Under the pieces are notes generated by a model, which worked only from the letters and a program-made list of their open reading frames with translations, was not told where the DNA came from and ran no database searches. Shown one piece after another: positions 8,289 through 17,130 of a stretch of DNA of 64,000 bases. How positions within the stretch are numbered: position 1 is the first letter of the stretch; each line of letters begins with the position of its first letter. The DNA is from Aquirhabdus sp. (GTDB taxonomy: Bacteria; Pseudomonadota; Gammaproteobacteria; Pseudomonadales; Moraxellaceae). A program made the position numbers and the translations under genes. The stretch is from the NCBI GenBank assembly GCA_030149815.1, contig JASLHI010000004.1, forward strand, positions 45,191 through 109,190. Direction: 5' to 3'.

Positions 8289-11200
8289 GGCTTTCTCCAG
8301 TCGATAAAGTGGGTGCAGGGTTGGCGGATGCTTGTCCATGAATAGTTGGTGTGCCTTTGCCATGTTTTCCATGATTACGGTGGACGAGACTAAACACGAC
8401 AGGCACAAAGATAAGTGTTGCGATGGTGGCGAAGAGAAGGCCACCAATGACAGCGCGACCAAGTGGGGCATTTTGCTCACCGCCTTCACCTAGACCTAAA
8501 GCCATGGGTGCCATACCAATCATCATGGCAAGGGCGGTCATCAAGACAGGACGGAAGCGGACAAAGCCTGCTTCTAATGCCGCTTTCACAGGGTCGCCAA
8601 GTGCGTCGAGTCGTTCACGAGCAAAGCTAATGACCAAGACGCTATTGGCGGTTGCGACACCCATGCACATGATTGCGCCTGTCAATGCGGGTACAGACAG
8701 CGTGGTATGTGTGGTGAATAGCATCCAGACAATTCCCGCCAGCGCAGCAGGCAATGCCGTGATAATCACAAAGGGATCACTCCAAGATTGGAAGTTGACC
8801 ACGATCAATAGATAAATCAGCACAATTGCACCGAGCAAACCAAACAACAGACCTGAGAATGCGCTATTCATGGTTTGCACTTGACCCAGCAAATAGACAT
8901 TGGCACCTTTGGGTTGATCTTTTTTGCTCGCATCGATGACTTTTTGAATGTCGGCTGCGACTGCACCGAGATCTCTCCCTTGTGTTGTGGCGTAGATCTG
9001 CACCAAAGGCTGAATGTCATACTGAGATACAACCGCGTTACCACTTGTCCGCTGAACATTTGCGACACTACCTAGAATCTGTGATGTTGCACCTGCTGTA
9101 CTCCCTGTCATTGGTAGATTTTTCAAATCCGTCAATGAGTCGAGTTGATATTGTGGAGTTTGAATCACAATCGGGTATTGCACACCATTTTGTGGGTTTA
9201 GCCAGAAAGTGGGTGCAACCTGACCTGAGCCAGCAAGACTAACGACTAAGCTGTTGGTGACATCTTTTTCGGTTAATCCAACTTGCTGTGCGCGGGTACG
9301 ATCAACATCGATGTTCAACGTAGGTAGCTTTGGAGATTGTTGAATACGCACATCAGCAATGCCAGGAATATGACGAAGTTGGGTCAATAATTTATTGGCA
9401 TACGCAAAATTAGCATCGAGATGTGGTCCACGAATTTGTAGATTGATCGGTGCTGGAGCACCAAAGTTCAAAATCTGACTAATGATGTCCGCAGGTACAA
9501 AGGAGAACGTCACATTTGGAAAGAGTCGAGGTAATTCTTCACGTAACTTTTGGATGTATGCCGCAGTGGGGTGATGCTTTTCTGATAACGAAATCTGAAT
9601 GTCACCATCAGATGAACCAATAATCCCCGTATTGTTGTAGACCATATTGATCCCAGAAACTGGGAAACCAATGTTGTCGGTCATCGTCTCAAGTTCCTTT
9701 GCAGGAATGATCTGACGAATTTTGGCTTGAATATCGGCGAATTGATTTGCACCTTGTTCAACACGTGTGCCGACAGGCAGGCGGGCATGAATTAGAATTT
9801 GCCCAGAATCCACAGAAGGGAAGAAGTTTCGTCCAAGAAATGGCACTAGCAAAAATGATGCAATCACGAAGATCATAAAGCCCGTGATAAACACACGATA
9901 GTGTGCCAACGCCATTACCAGCAAACCGTGATAAATCTCTCGCATGCTTTCAAAACGCGCTTCAAATCGACGTTGAAAACGAATGAGTGGGTTTTTGCTA
10001 CGTGGTTGGGCATCATGACCATGCCCATCTGTCAGTGGTGCATGGGGTTTTAGCAGGTACTTTGCCATCGTTGGGACGAGCGTTCGTGACAAAATAAATG
10101 ACCAAATCATGGCAAACATCACGGCTTCTGCCATTGGCACAAACAGGAAGCGGGCGACACCATCCAAGAAGAACATCGGCACAAACACGATACAGATACA
10201 GAGTAGTGAGACAAATGCAGGCGTTACGATCTGCGCTGCACCATCAAGAATAGAAGTTTCGGTGTCTTTGCCGTGTTCTAAGTGCCAGTTAATATTTTCG
10301 ATGGTCACTGTCGCATCATCGACCAGAATCCCCACGGCAAGCGCAAGTCCACCGAGAGTCATAATATTCAGCGTCTCACCGACAGCAGCGAGTCCGATCA
10401 AGGCCCCAAGAATCGATAATGGAATTGACGTTGCGATAATGATGGTCGAGCGCCAGCTGCCTAAGAATAAAAGAATCATTAGGCTGGTTAAGATTGCGGC
10501 GGTTAAACCTTCAAAAACAACACCACTAATTGCACTACGGACAAATACAGACTGGTCGCCAATCAAAGAAATTTTGAGGTTTTCTGGAACAACAGCTTTC
10601 AATGCTTGAACTTGTTCTTTCACGCCATTAATTACGGCTAAGGTAGAAGCGGAACCATTTTTCAGCACAGACATCAAAACCGAGCGATTACCTTCCACGT
10701 GAACAATATTGGTCTGTGGTGGGTTGCCATCCCGAACATTGGCAACATCACGCATATACACCATGGCGCCATTAACACTCTTAATCGGTAGATTTGAGAG
10801 TCCTTCAAGTGCAGAAGGGGCGTTGTTGAGCTGAATTGAGTATTCCAGATCATCGATTTTTTGTGTACCAACAGGCGTGATTAAATTTTGCGCTGCTAGA
10901 GCATTCGCAACATCTTGTCCAGATAAGCCACGTGCTTGCATGGCTTTGGTATCTAGATCGATTTGCACTTGACGTGTCTTACCACCGAACGGATACGGAA
11001 TCGAAGCACCTGCAACAGTCACCAGTTTGGTGCGAACAGTATTCAGTCCTAGATCACCAAGATTCTGCTCAGTCAGTCCTTTACCAGATAATGCGAGTTG
11101 GAGAATTGGTACTGTCGATGCGCTGTAATTTAGAATGAGTGGCGGTGTCGTTCCCGCAGGCATTTGTTTCACGATGGTTTGTGAAACTGCGGTCACTTGA

Positions 11201-11523
11201 GCGTTAGCCGTTTGGATATTGACGTTAGGCTGAAAAAAGATTTTCACAATCCCAACACCTGTGTAGGAGTTGGCTTCGATATGCTCAATATCATTCACGG
11301 TTGTTGTGAGTACACGTTGATAAGGCAGCACAATCCGACCGCTCATTTGATCTGGCGGTAGACCTGTATAATTCCAAACCACTGCAATCACAGGAATTTT
11401 GATATCTGGAAAAATATCAGTTGGCGTACGAAGCGCAACCAGCGGGCCAATAATCAGTAACAGGATCGCTAATACCACAAAGGTGTAAGGGCGATGCAAG
11501 GCGATGCGAACAATTCCAAACAT
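8281..11523 (-). CDS. RND efflux permease (HAE-type)
   Basis: A 1080-residue inner-membrane pump of the RND superfamily. It has the standard layout: helix 1, large periplasmic loop, helices 2-6 with the paired aspartates in GILVDDATVTIENI, then a second loop and six more helices (MGVATANSVLVISFARE). It should drive proton-coupled export through the downstream adaptor. The N-terminal sequence FGIVRIALHRPYTFVVLAIL and DIFPDIKIPVIAVVW belong to a subfamily often annotated simply as RND permease, distinct from AcrB. The TetR gene lies upstream in the same direction. Confidence 0.9.
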   Translation of the reverse strand: MFGIVRIALHRPYTFVVLAILLLIIGPLVALRTPTDIFPDIKIPVIAVVWNYTGLPPDQMSGRIVLPYQRVLTTTVNDIEHIEANSYTGVGIVKIFFQPNVNIQTANAQVTAVSQTIVKQMPAGTTPPLILNYSASTVPILQLALSGKGLTEQNLGDLGLNTVRTKLVTVAGASIPYPFGGKTRQVQIDLDTKAMQARGLSGQDVANALAAQNLITPVGTQKIDDLEYSIQLNNAPSALEGLSNLPIKSVNGAMVYMRDVANVRDGNPPQTNIVHVEGNRSVLMSVLKNGSASTLAVINGVKEQVQALKAVVPENLKISLIGDQSVFVRSAISGVVFEGLTAAILTSLMILLFLGSWRSTIIIATSIPLSILGALIGLAAVGETLNIMTLGGLALAVGILVDDATVTIENINWHLEHGKDTETSILDGAAQIVTPAFVSLLCICIVFVPMFFLDGVARFLFVPMAEAVMFAMIWSFILSRTLVPTMAKYLLKPHAPLTDGHGHDAQPRSKNPLIRFQRRFEARFESMREIYHGLLVMALAHYRVFITGFMIFVIASFLLVPFLGRNFFPSVDSGQILIHARLPVGTRVEQGANQFADIQAKIRQIIPAKELETMTDNIGFPVSGINMVYNNTGIIGSSDGDIQISLSEKHHPTAAYIQKLREELPRLFPNVTFSFVPADIISQILNFGAPAPINLQIRGPHLDANFAYANKLLTQLRHIPGIADVRIQQSPKLPTLNIDVDRTRAQQVGLTEKDVTNSLVVSLAGSGQVAPTFWLNPQNGVQYPIVIQTPQYQLDSLTDLKNLPMTGSTAGATSQILGSVANVQRTSGNAVVSQYDIQPLVQIYATTQGRDLGAVAADIQKVIDASKKDQPKGANVYLLGQVQTMNSAFSGLLFGLLGAIVLIYLLIVVNFQSWSDPFVIITALPAALAGIVWMLFTTHTTLSVPALTGAIMCMGVATANSVLVISFARERLDALGDPVKAALEAGFVRFRPVLMTALAMMIGMAPMALGLGEGGEQNAPLGRAVIGGLLFATIATLIFVPVVFSLVHRNHGKHGKGTPTIHGQASANPAPTLSTGESHV

Positions 11524-11625
11524 AAACGATAACTCCCAGCACAGCGCTGAATCTGATCAACAGACTAAAACAGTAAAATTGGAACAGGAAAATTGGCTAC
11601 GACTCAGCTCCATCTGAGACAATCC

Positions 11626-11647
11626 AAATGTTCTTAAACGAACATTT
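11626..11647 (-). promoter_or_regulatory. Inverted repeat upstream of the RND permease gene
   Basis: Eight-base arms AAATGTTC and GAACATTT are separated by six bases in the 197-bp gap between the TetR gene and the permease gene. It sits about 100 bp upstream of the permease start and could be a regulator site or a leader hairpin. The sequence differs from the palindrome in front of the TetR gene. Confidence 0.45.
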
Positions 11648-11720
11648 TTTAGAACTAAACTTGGGTAATTATTTACTTAAATTCAGTAAGATGACTTCAA
11701 TATAACGGTTTTTGAGTGGT

Positions 11721-12365
11721 TCATGATTCGTGCTGTTGAGCTGCGATATTGGTGCGCATTTGCAGCATATCGATCACCGCGGCGACCATCCGATTGAAGG
11801 GTTCAACTGAGTTGGCGGCTCTAGCTAGGACGTAACCGCCTTGTACTGAGGCTGCAATCATCTCTGCGGTATTCTCAGGGCTTAGCGCGGCATCAAATTC
11901 TCCGCTATCTACACCAGCTTGAATAATCTCGATCAAGCGTCGTCTGACAAAATCAAACAAGTCCGTGAGAGGCTGGCGTAATTCGTGGCTTGCAATCACA
12001 TCAGGGTCTTGTACCAGACGACCTGCCTGACAACCTCGTAACAGATCACGTTTTGAATGTAAGAAAGCCGAAATTCGCTCAATCGCAGTGCCTCGACTCG
12101 AAAACCGTGATTCTGCTGTTTCCTGCATTTCTGCGGCACTACGCATAATCGCTGCCAAAGCAAGCTCGGGTTTACCTTTGAAGTGGTGGTACATGCTGCC
12201 TTGACCGACGCCTGATTTCTTTTGGATCGCGCTTGGACTCATGCCGATATAGCCACGTTCCCAGAGTAATTGTTGGGTACTGGTAATTAAGCGTTCGCGT
12301 GAATCAGTATCTTTAGAAGCAATAGTCATAGTCATCGCCGAATGATCTTCAGGTTTGATTGTCAT
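11721..12365 (-). CDS. TetR-family regulator of the adjacent RND operon
   Basis: A 214-residue TetR-type regulator with the helix-turn-helix at about residues 24-71 (MSPSAIQKKSGVGQGSMYHHFKGK). It lies upstream of and in the same direction as the RND permease and adaptor genes and is the likely local repressor. The ATG at 12365 has no ribosome-binding site, but a promoter placed exactly upstream predicts a transcript that starts at this ATG, which supports the start choice. ATGs at codons 11 and 13 are alternatives. Confidence 0.85.
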   Translation of the reverse strand: MTIKPEDHSAMTMTIASKDTDSRERLITSTQQLLWERGYIGMSPSAIQKKSGVGQGSMYHHFKGKPELALAAIMRSAAEMQETAESRFSSRGTAIERISAFLHSKRDLLRGCQAGRLVQDPDVIASHELRQPLTDLFDFVRRRLIEIIQAGVDSGEFDAALSPENTAEMIAASVQGGYVLARAANSVEPFNRMVAAVIDMLQMRTNIAAQQHES

Positions 12366-12371
12366 TCAAAA

Positions 12372-12399
12372 ATATTAGCATACATACTAGTAGGTACAA
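12372..12399 (-). promoter_or_regulatory. Promoter and operator for the TetR gene; predicts leaderless mRNA
   Basis: On the minus strand TTGTAC (12399-12394) and TAATAT (12377-12372) are separated by 16 bases. The -10 box ends six bases before the ATG, so the transcript should begin at the start codon. The spacer holds the near-perfect palindrome TACCTACTAGTATGTA (12396-12381), with one symmetric mismatch, which suits autorepression. Confidence 0.7.
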
Positions 12400-12470
12400 T
12401 TTTAAATCTTGTTAATGTTCTATCAAAGTTCTCATGATCTAGGCTTAATTAAATATGTGAGAAATATGGA

Positions 12471-12509
12471 AGTAGTCCGCTATTCATGAAGAGCAGCAGA
12501 CTACTTTTT
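12471..12509 (+). terminator. Possible rho-independent terminator between TetR and fsr genes
   Basis: Stem AGTAGTC-x-GCT pairs with AGC-x-GACTACT (one mismatch) around a 13-base loop, followed by five Ts on the plus strand. Both flanking genes run leftward, so its T-run faces the wrong way for them. It may act as a weak hairpin barrier only. Confidence 0.35.
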
Positions 12510-12518
12510 ATAGATGAT

Positions 12519-13745
12519 TTAAGTTTTCAATTTGGTCTGATGCATATTCGGTAAGAATATTGCTAACAATCCAAGTAACGGCAAAAATGCACAGACATGA
12601 TAGACAAAACCAATCCCATACAGGTCTGCAAATTGACCTAGTACTGCTGCACCAATCCCGCCCATCCCGAAAGCAAAACCAAAGAATAAGCCTGACACCA
12701 TGCCAACTTTATTGGGCATCACTTCCTGAGCAAAAACTACAATCGCTGGGAAGGCCGATGCCAATGTAAATCCAATAATCACACTCAAAATACTGGTCCA
12801 CATTAGATCAACATAGGGCAGTGCAAGCGTAAATGGTGCAATGCCTAAGATCGAAAACCAGATGACTTGCTTGCGTCCGATGCGATCACCAATTGGACCA
12901 CCCAAGATGGTTCCCGCAGCGACTGCACCCAAGAAAATGAACAAATACACCTGCGCTGACTGAATGGATAAGTGAAACTTATCCATCAAATAAAACGTGT
13001 AATAGCTGGTCAGACTAGTCAAATAAAAGTATTTGGAAAAAACCAAAAACATCAGCACCGTCATCGCCATCGTGACTTGCCGTTGGGATAATGCATTCGG
13101 CTGTGCTGGAGCTTTAGGTTTTGCGGCAATCATGCGTTGTTGATCTTTATACCAACCGCCGATTTTCCAAAGCACAGTAATGCCCGTGAGCGCAGCAAGG
13201 GCAAACCATGCCGTACTATTCTGCCCATGCGGAACAATAAAAATAGCGGCAAGCAAAGGCCCTGTTGCACTACCAACATTACCACCCACTTGAAAGATGG
13301 ATTGCGCTAAACCATGTTTCCCGCCCGAAGCAAGACGTGCCACGCGTGAAGATTCAGGATGAAAAATCGATGAACCTGTACCCATGAATAATGCTGCAAT
13401 CAACAGCATGGTGTAGTTCTGTGCAAAAGCCAGCAACAGAATTCCTGTCATGGTTGAAGTCATGCCAAAGACCAATGAATAAGGTTTTGGGTGTTTGTCC
13501 GTGTATGAACCGACAATCGGCTGCAATAAAGATGCGGTCACTTGATAGGTGAAGGTCACCAAACCAATTTGGGCAAAACTTAAATTGAAGCCACCTTTAA
13601 GAATAGGATAAATGGCGAGCAGCAGAGATTGCAGCATGTCATTAATAAAATGACTAAAACTAATCGCACCGAGCACACGAAAGCGCGTTGTTTCGCTTTT
13701 GGTATTCGCTGGTGGAGTGATTTGTGCTGTGTCTACTGATTCCAT
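12519..13745 (-). CDS. fsr: Fosmidomycin resistance-type MFS exporter (Fsr)
   Basis: A 408-residue, 12-helix MFS protein strongly resembling E. coli Fsr: FSHFINDMLQSLLLAIYPIL in helix 1, then ASLLQPIVGSYTDKHPKPYS, then GTGSSIFHPESSRVARLASG. Fsr exports fosmidomycin and related compounds in exchange for protons. The ATG at 13745 has GAGG about eight bases upstream; a longer frame to 13952 would overlap the divergent AraC gene and adds sequence foreign to the family. The AraC-family gene next door probably regulates it. Confidence 0.9.
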   Translation of the reverse strand: MESVDTAQITPPANTKSETTRFRVLGAISFSHFINDMLQSLLLAIYPILKGGFNLSFAQIGLVTFTYQVTASLLQPIVGSYTDKHPKPYSLVFGMTSTMTGILLLAFAQNYTMLLIAALFMGTGSSIFHPESSRVARLASGGKHGLAQSIFQVGGNVGSATGPLLAAIFIVPHGQNSTAWFALAALTGITVLWKIGGWYKDQQRMIAAKPKAPAQPNALSQRQVTMAMTVLMFLVFSKYFYLTSLTSYYTFYLMDKFHLSIQSAQVYLFIFLGAVAAGTILGGPIGDRIGRKQVIWFSILGIAPFTLALPYVDLMWTSILSVIIGFTLASAFPAIVVFAQEVMPNKVGMVSGLFFGFAFGMGGIGAAVLGQFADLYGIGFVYHVCAFLPLLGLLAIFLPNMHQTKLKT

Positions 13746-13927
13746 AATGACCTCGTCTGTCAGTGAATGACAAAATATCAATGCAGACAGCATTGATTTG
13801 ATGGATAGATCATACGCCGTAATAAAACGACATTCCTGCGAGAATATGGCAATATATATTGCGAAAGTGACATTGTTTGTATTTGTTGGAAATCTATACA
13901 AAGAATCATCAATGATGGAGTAAGTCG

Positions 13928-14719
13928 ATGTCTCATCCGAGACAAAAAACAAGCCATGAATGCTTGCACTATACTCAGTTTGATCAGCGTGATATGCCAG
14001 TTACTGCATTGGCAAAGAATTATGCGCATAGTCATACCACAGGTCGACATTCTCATCCGCATGCCCAGCTCATTTATGCGGTACACGGTGTGATGCTCGT
14101 TGGAACAGACCAAGGGCAGTGGATTGTACCGCCCTCACGTGCAATCTGGATGCCTGCACATGTTGAGCATTGGGTACGAATGATTGGTGAGGTGCATATG
14201 CGTACTGCGTACATCCGACCTGATGCAGCGCCTGATTTATTGACGTCCTGTCGTGTCGTCGGTGTGACCGCGTTATTACGTGAATTACTGCTTGCCGCGA
14301 TTGATATTGAGCATCCGTATAATACCGATACACGGGATGGGCATCTCATGCAGTTGTTGCTGGATGAGATTAAAAGTGTGCAGCCATTTTCCTTACAACT
14401 TCCGAATCCTCAAGATCCGCGCTTGGTACAAATCACTCAGACATTGAGTCAGAATCCAGAAGACAATACGACGGTTGAACGATGGGCAGAACGATTAAAC
14501 ATTACGCCAAAAACAATACATCGCTTGTTCTTAAAAGAAACAGGCATGACTTTTGGACAATGGCGGCAGCAAGCGAGATTATTGACCGCACTGGAAAGAT
14601 TGGCGCAAGGCGAGAAGGTGCTGAGTGTTGCCCTTGAACTGGGATACAACAGTCCAAGCGCGTTTGCGACGATGTTCAAGCGACAGTTTGGTGTGTCACC
14701 CAGTCGTTTTTTTGATTAG
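13928..14719 (+). CDS. AraC-family regulator with N-terminal cupin
   Basis: A 263-residue regulator with a cupin-like N-terminal half (HSHTTGRHSHPHAQLIYAVHG, metal/effector binding) and two C-terminal helix-turn-helices (residues about 165-262, ending LGYNSPSAFATMFKRQFGVSP). This layout matches the NimR/YeaM type, which controls a neighbouring MFS exporter gene. It is divergent from fsr with a 182-bp shared promoter region, so it probably activates or autoregulates in response to an fsr substrate. Confidence 0.85.
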   Translation: MSHPRQKTSHECLHYTQFDQRDMPVTALAKNYAHSHTTGRHSHPHAQLIYAVHGVMLVGTDQGQWIVPPSRAIWMPAHVEHWVRMIGEVHMRTAYIRPDAAPDLLTSCRVVGVTALLRELLLAAIDIEHPYNTDTRDGHLMQLLLDEIKSVQPFSLQLPNPQDPRLVQITQTLSQNPEDNTTVERWAERLNITPKTIHRLFLKETGMTFGQWRQQARLLTALERLAQGEKVLSVALELGYNSPSAFATMFKRQFGVSPSRFFD

Positions 14720-14738
14720 TTGCTTATTTTTGAGATTA

Positions 14739-14760
14739 AGGGCAGGTCGAAATCTGCCCT
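14739..14760. terminator. GC-rich hairpin between convergent genes
   Basis: Seven-base stem AGGGCAG / CTGCCCT with an eight-base loop sits between the AraC gene and the methyltransferase gene, which converge. It lacks a T-run, so termination would be weak or rho-assisted. Confidence 0.4.
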
Positions 14761-14780
14761 ATATGTCTCATCCATTCAAA

Positions 14781-15650
14781 TTAACGCAATTTGATATGAA
14801 TCAAATGCGTCGCAGAGGTTGTGGTTAGATAATCACTGCGCTGATCAAAATAACGTTCGTTTTGAGCATCTCCCGACAGGTCTTCGAGGACATCAAAACC
14901 AATTTCATTCAGTGCAGTATGTAGTTCTTCAGGGACAAACTGACCAATCAACGGCTCGCTCATATAGCGCGTAAAGCGTGATAACGCGAAGCTGCCTAAG
15001 CGCTCAGCACCTGCAAGTTGGTGATAGGGAATTGAATAGTCAAAGACGACTTCGCTACCAGAAGCTGCAACCTTAGCAATCGCACGTAATGTATTTAATG
15101 TGGTTTCGGGCTGCAGATAATGTGTCGTACCCAACCATGAAAAGAATGCGACTTGATCTCGCTGAAAACTACTACGAACGAGTGCTTCAAACAGCGATTC
15201 TTTTTCAAAGTTAATCGCAACAAATTCAACGTTACTTGGGATATTACCCATGAGTGCAAGATGTTGTTTTTTAGCATCCTGTGTATCAGGATGATCGACT
15301 TCAAAGATTTTGAGAGATGTGTCGTCTGGATTCTGACGTAACGAAAATGAATCTAATCCTGCGCCAACGAGCACATATTGATGGACTCCATGCGCGATCG
15401 CGTCCGCAAGTTTATCTTCAGCATAGCGTGAGCGACCAATCACTTGTCCAATCAGTAAACCAATAGGACTAAATGCGCGTGGCAAAAGAAAATGATGCCA
15501 TTTTTTACTTTTTAAAATTCTGCGCCAGCCTGAGCTGGTGAGCTTAATGGCATAAGGGTCAGAAAATAGTGGATTTTCTGCATAGATCGTATGACTTGCG
15601 CGCAAGGCTGCGGCGCCTTCAGCTGTACGACTGCGTTGTCCTGGCTTCAT
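14781..15650 (-). CDS. Class I SAM-dependent methyltransferase, LCM/TIGR00027 type
   Basis: A 289-residue protein matching the leucine carboxyl methyltransferase-like group often called TIGR00027. Signature parts are RTAEGAAALRASH near the N-terminus, SRYAEDKLADAIAHGVHQYVLVGAGLDSFSLR (the SAM-binding GAGLD loop) and a later FSWLGTTHYL. Members methylate unknown carboxyl or hydroxyl substrates. The ATG at 15650 gives the usual family length; codons further upstream are not conserved-looking. The TetR gene 192 bp upstream in the same direction may regulate it. Confidence 0.82.
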   Translation of the reverse strand: MKPGQRSRTAEGAAALRASHTIYAENPLFSDPYAIKLTSSGWRRILKSKKWHHFLLPRAFSPIGLLIGQVIGRSRYAEDKLADAIAHGVHQYVLVGAGLDSFSLRQNPDDTSLKIFEVDHPDTQDAKKQHLALMGNIPSNVEFVAINFEKESLFEALVRSSFQRDQVAFFSWLGTTHYLQPETTLNTLRAIAKVAASGSEVVFDYSIPYHQLAGAERLGSFALSRFTRYMSEPLIGQFVPEELHTALNEIGFDVLEDLSGDAQNERYFDQRSDYLTTTSATHLIHIKLR

Positions 15651-15842
15651 CTGTATGATTCTCTTTATACAAAAAGGGGGCTCGTGATATGAATACGAGA
15701 AATAGATCGAACGTTTGCGTTTTGTACAGGAGAGTTTATGACTTGTACATTGCATTTTTGACCAAAAATGCGGAAATCGTGAATTAATGCTAATTTTTGA
15801 CATGAATCATTGTCATTTCGGCAATGGTTTTTGAAGCTGCGT

Positions 15843-16460
15843 TTAATCCAGCAGGCTTTTAACGGCGATGAGAATAAAGTTTTCAGTGAGTTCATTGAGC
15901 GCTAACGGTGTGAGACCGTCTAGCCATTGCCGAGCGTAGGTATGTATTGGTCCAATCAGTACGGATAAATACATGGACTCAGGCAAAACACGTAGACGCT
16001 TGTAATCAGGTAACGCCTTTAATTGTGTGAAGAGTGCATGATGAGTGAATGCGGTTTCTTCACGAAAGTGCAGTTCTTGTTCAGCGTCTTTCAATACGCG
16101 CCGATGCCGAAAGACAAATCGCGCCCAATCGGGATTGGCAACAATCCAATCTACATTGGTTTGAATGATGCAACGAATAGCTGCTTCAATGCTCGTGACT
16201 TCTTTTAAGGACTGTTGAAGTTGAGCGCTGAATTGCCTTAATCCTTCTTTATAGAGTGCTGCTGCAATTTTTTCTTTATTGCCAAAATGATGGTAAATAC
16301 TGCCGACACTTGCGCCAGACTGCTCTCGAATCATCTCGATCGTTGTTGCTTCAATGCCATTGTGAATAAAACAATGCAGTGCAGCTTGCAAGATATCGAG
16401 TTGCCTTGAGTTGAATTTTTTTGAGTTAGGTTGATTTTCAATTGACTGAGTGGTCATCAT
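15843..16460 (-). CDS. TetR-family transcriptional regulator
   Basis: A 205-residue TetR protein with the helix-turn-helix at about residues 20-67 (ATTIEMIREQSGASVGSIYHHF) and a TetR_C-like effector domain. It is divergent from the DUF4442 gene; the 76-bp gap is full of palindromes. It probably represses itself and the DUF4442 gene, and perhaps the methyltransferase gene downstream. A second ATG directly follows the first, so the start could be 16457. Confidence 0.85.
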   Translation of the reverse strand: MMTTQSIENQPNSKKFNSRQLDILQAALHCFIHNGIEATTIEMIREQSGASVGSIYHHFGNKEKIAAALYKEGLRQFSAQLQQSLKEVTSIEAAIRCIIQTNVDWIVANPDWARFVFRHRRVLKDAEQELHFREETAFTHHALFTQLKALPDYKRLRVLPESMYLSVLIGPIHTYARQWLDGLTPLALNELTENFILIAVKSLLD

Positions 16461-16468
16461 TAGAACTA

Positions 16469-16488
16469 TATTCTAGAATAATATTCTA
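16469..16488. promoter_or_regulatory. Interleaved palindromes between divergent TetR and DUF4442 genes
   Basis: The perfect 12-bp palindrome TATTCTAGAATA (16469-16480) shares its right half with TAGAATAATATTCTA (16474-16488). Both are built from the half-site TAGAAT. A TATAGT box (minus strand) lies within ten bases of the TetR start codon. The arrangement suits a TetR dimer pair acting on both promoters. Confidence 0.65.
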
Positions 16489-16536
16489 ATATTGTAATGA
16501 TTCTGTTTTATAAAATCGACTATTTAGGTGAGTACG

Positions 16537-16995
16537 ATGCAAATTATTGATATGTTTAATAAGCTAAAAGGCTTGCCAAGTGGAACATTACTATTCACAC
16601 GTGCTGTGTGTTTGAAAGCGCCTTATTTCAACAGTATTCATCCATTAATTGAGGACGTAAGACCCGCATATGTCCGCGTCAAATTACGCAAACGTCGTAG
16701 CGTGGAAAATCATTTAAAAACCGTCCATGCCATCGCGATGTGTAATATGGCTGAACTGGCGGGTGGGCTGATGACCGATGTGTCTGTTCCGAAGGGATCA
16801 CGCTGGATTCCATCAGGCATGACCGTGAAATATCTAAAAAAAGCAAAGACGGATTTGATTGCCGTGGCGGATGGGTCGCACATTGATTGGAGTCAAGAAG
16901 GTGAAATCATCGTTCCCGTCATGGTTTCAGATACCAATAATGACATCGTTTTTTCTGCTGAAATCACCATGAATGTGAAGAAGGGTAAGGCTTAA
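16537..16995 (+). CDS. DUF4442 hotdog-fold protein, putative thioesterase
   Basis: A 152-residue protein of the DUF4442 family, related to PaaI-like hotdog thioesterases. The segment NHLKTVHAIAMCNMAELAGG (about residues 60-79) is the hotdog helix, and VSVPKGSRWIPSGMTVKYLKKA the following strands. It probably acts on acyl-CoA or acyl-ACP thioesters. AGGTGA lies just upstream of the ATG at 16537, so I prefer it to the GTG three codons earlier. It is divergent from a TetR gene whose operator lies in between. Confidence 0.75.
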   Translation: MQIIDMFNKLKGLPSGTLLFTRAVCLKAPYFNSIHPLIEDVRPAYVRVKLRKRRSVENHLKTVHAIAMCNMAELAGGLMTDVSVPKGSRWIPSGMTVKYLKKAKTDLIAVADGSHIDWSQEGEIIVPVMVSDTNNDIVFSAEITMNVKKGKA

Positions 16996-17014
16996 GCGAT
17001 AGAAATGAAATCAT

Positions 17015-17040
17015 AAGCTTCCTGCGGGAGGCTTTTGTTT
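17015..17040 (+). terminator. Rho-independent terminator after the DUF4442 gene
   Basis: Eight-base-pair stem AAGCTTCC / GGAGGCTT (one G-U pair) with loop TGCG, followed by TTGTTT. It starts about 20 bases after the stop codon. Confidence 0.75.
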
Positions 17041-17096
17041 ATGAGTAATAATGACTGGAGAGTCGCGCAGAAATCCGACAAAAGCTAAAATAGTTT

Positions 17097-17125
17097 TTGA
17101 CTTAATAGTTACATTTGGTACTATT
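17097..17125 (+). promoter_or_regulatory. Promoter and operator of the marR-emr operon; predicts leaderless mRNA
   Basis: TTGACT (17097-17102) and TACTAT (17119-17124) are 16 bases apart, which places the transcript start at or next to the ATG at 17131. No ribosome-binding site precedes that ATG. The inverted repeat AATAGT-N10-ACTATT (17104-17125) covers the spacer and -10 box, as expected for MarR autorepression. Confidence 0.7.
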
Positions 17126-17130
17126 TCTGA

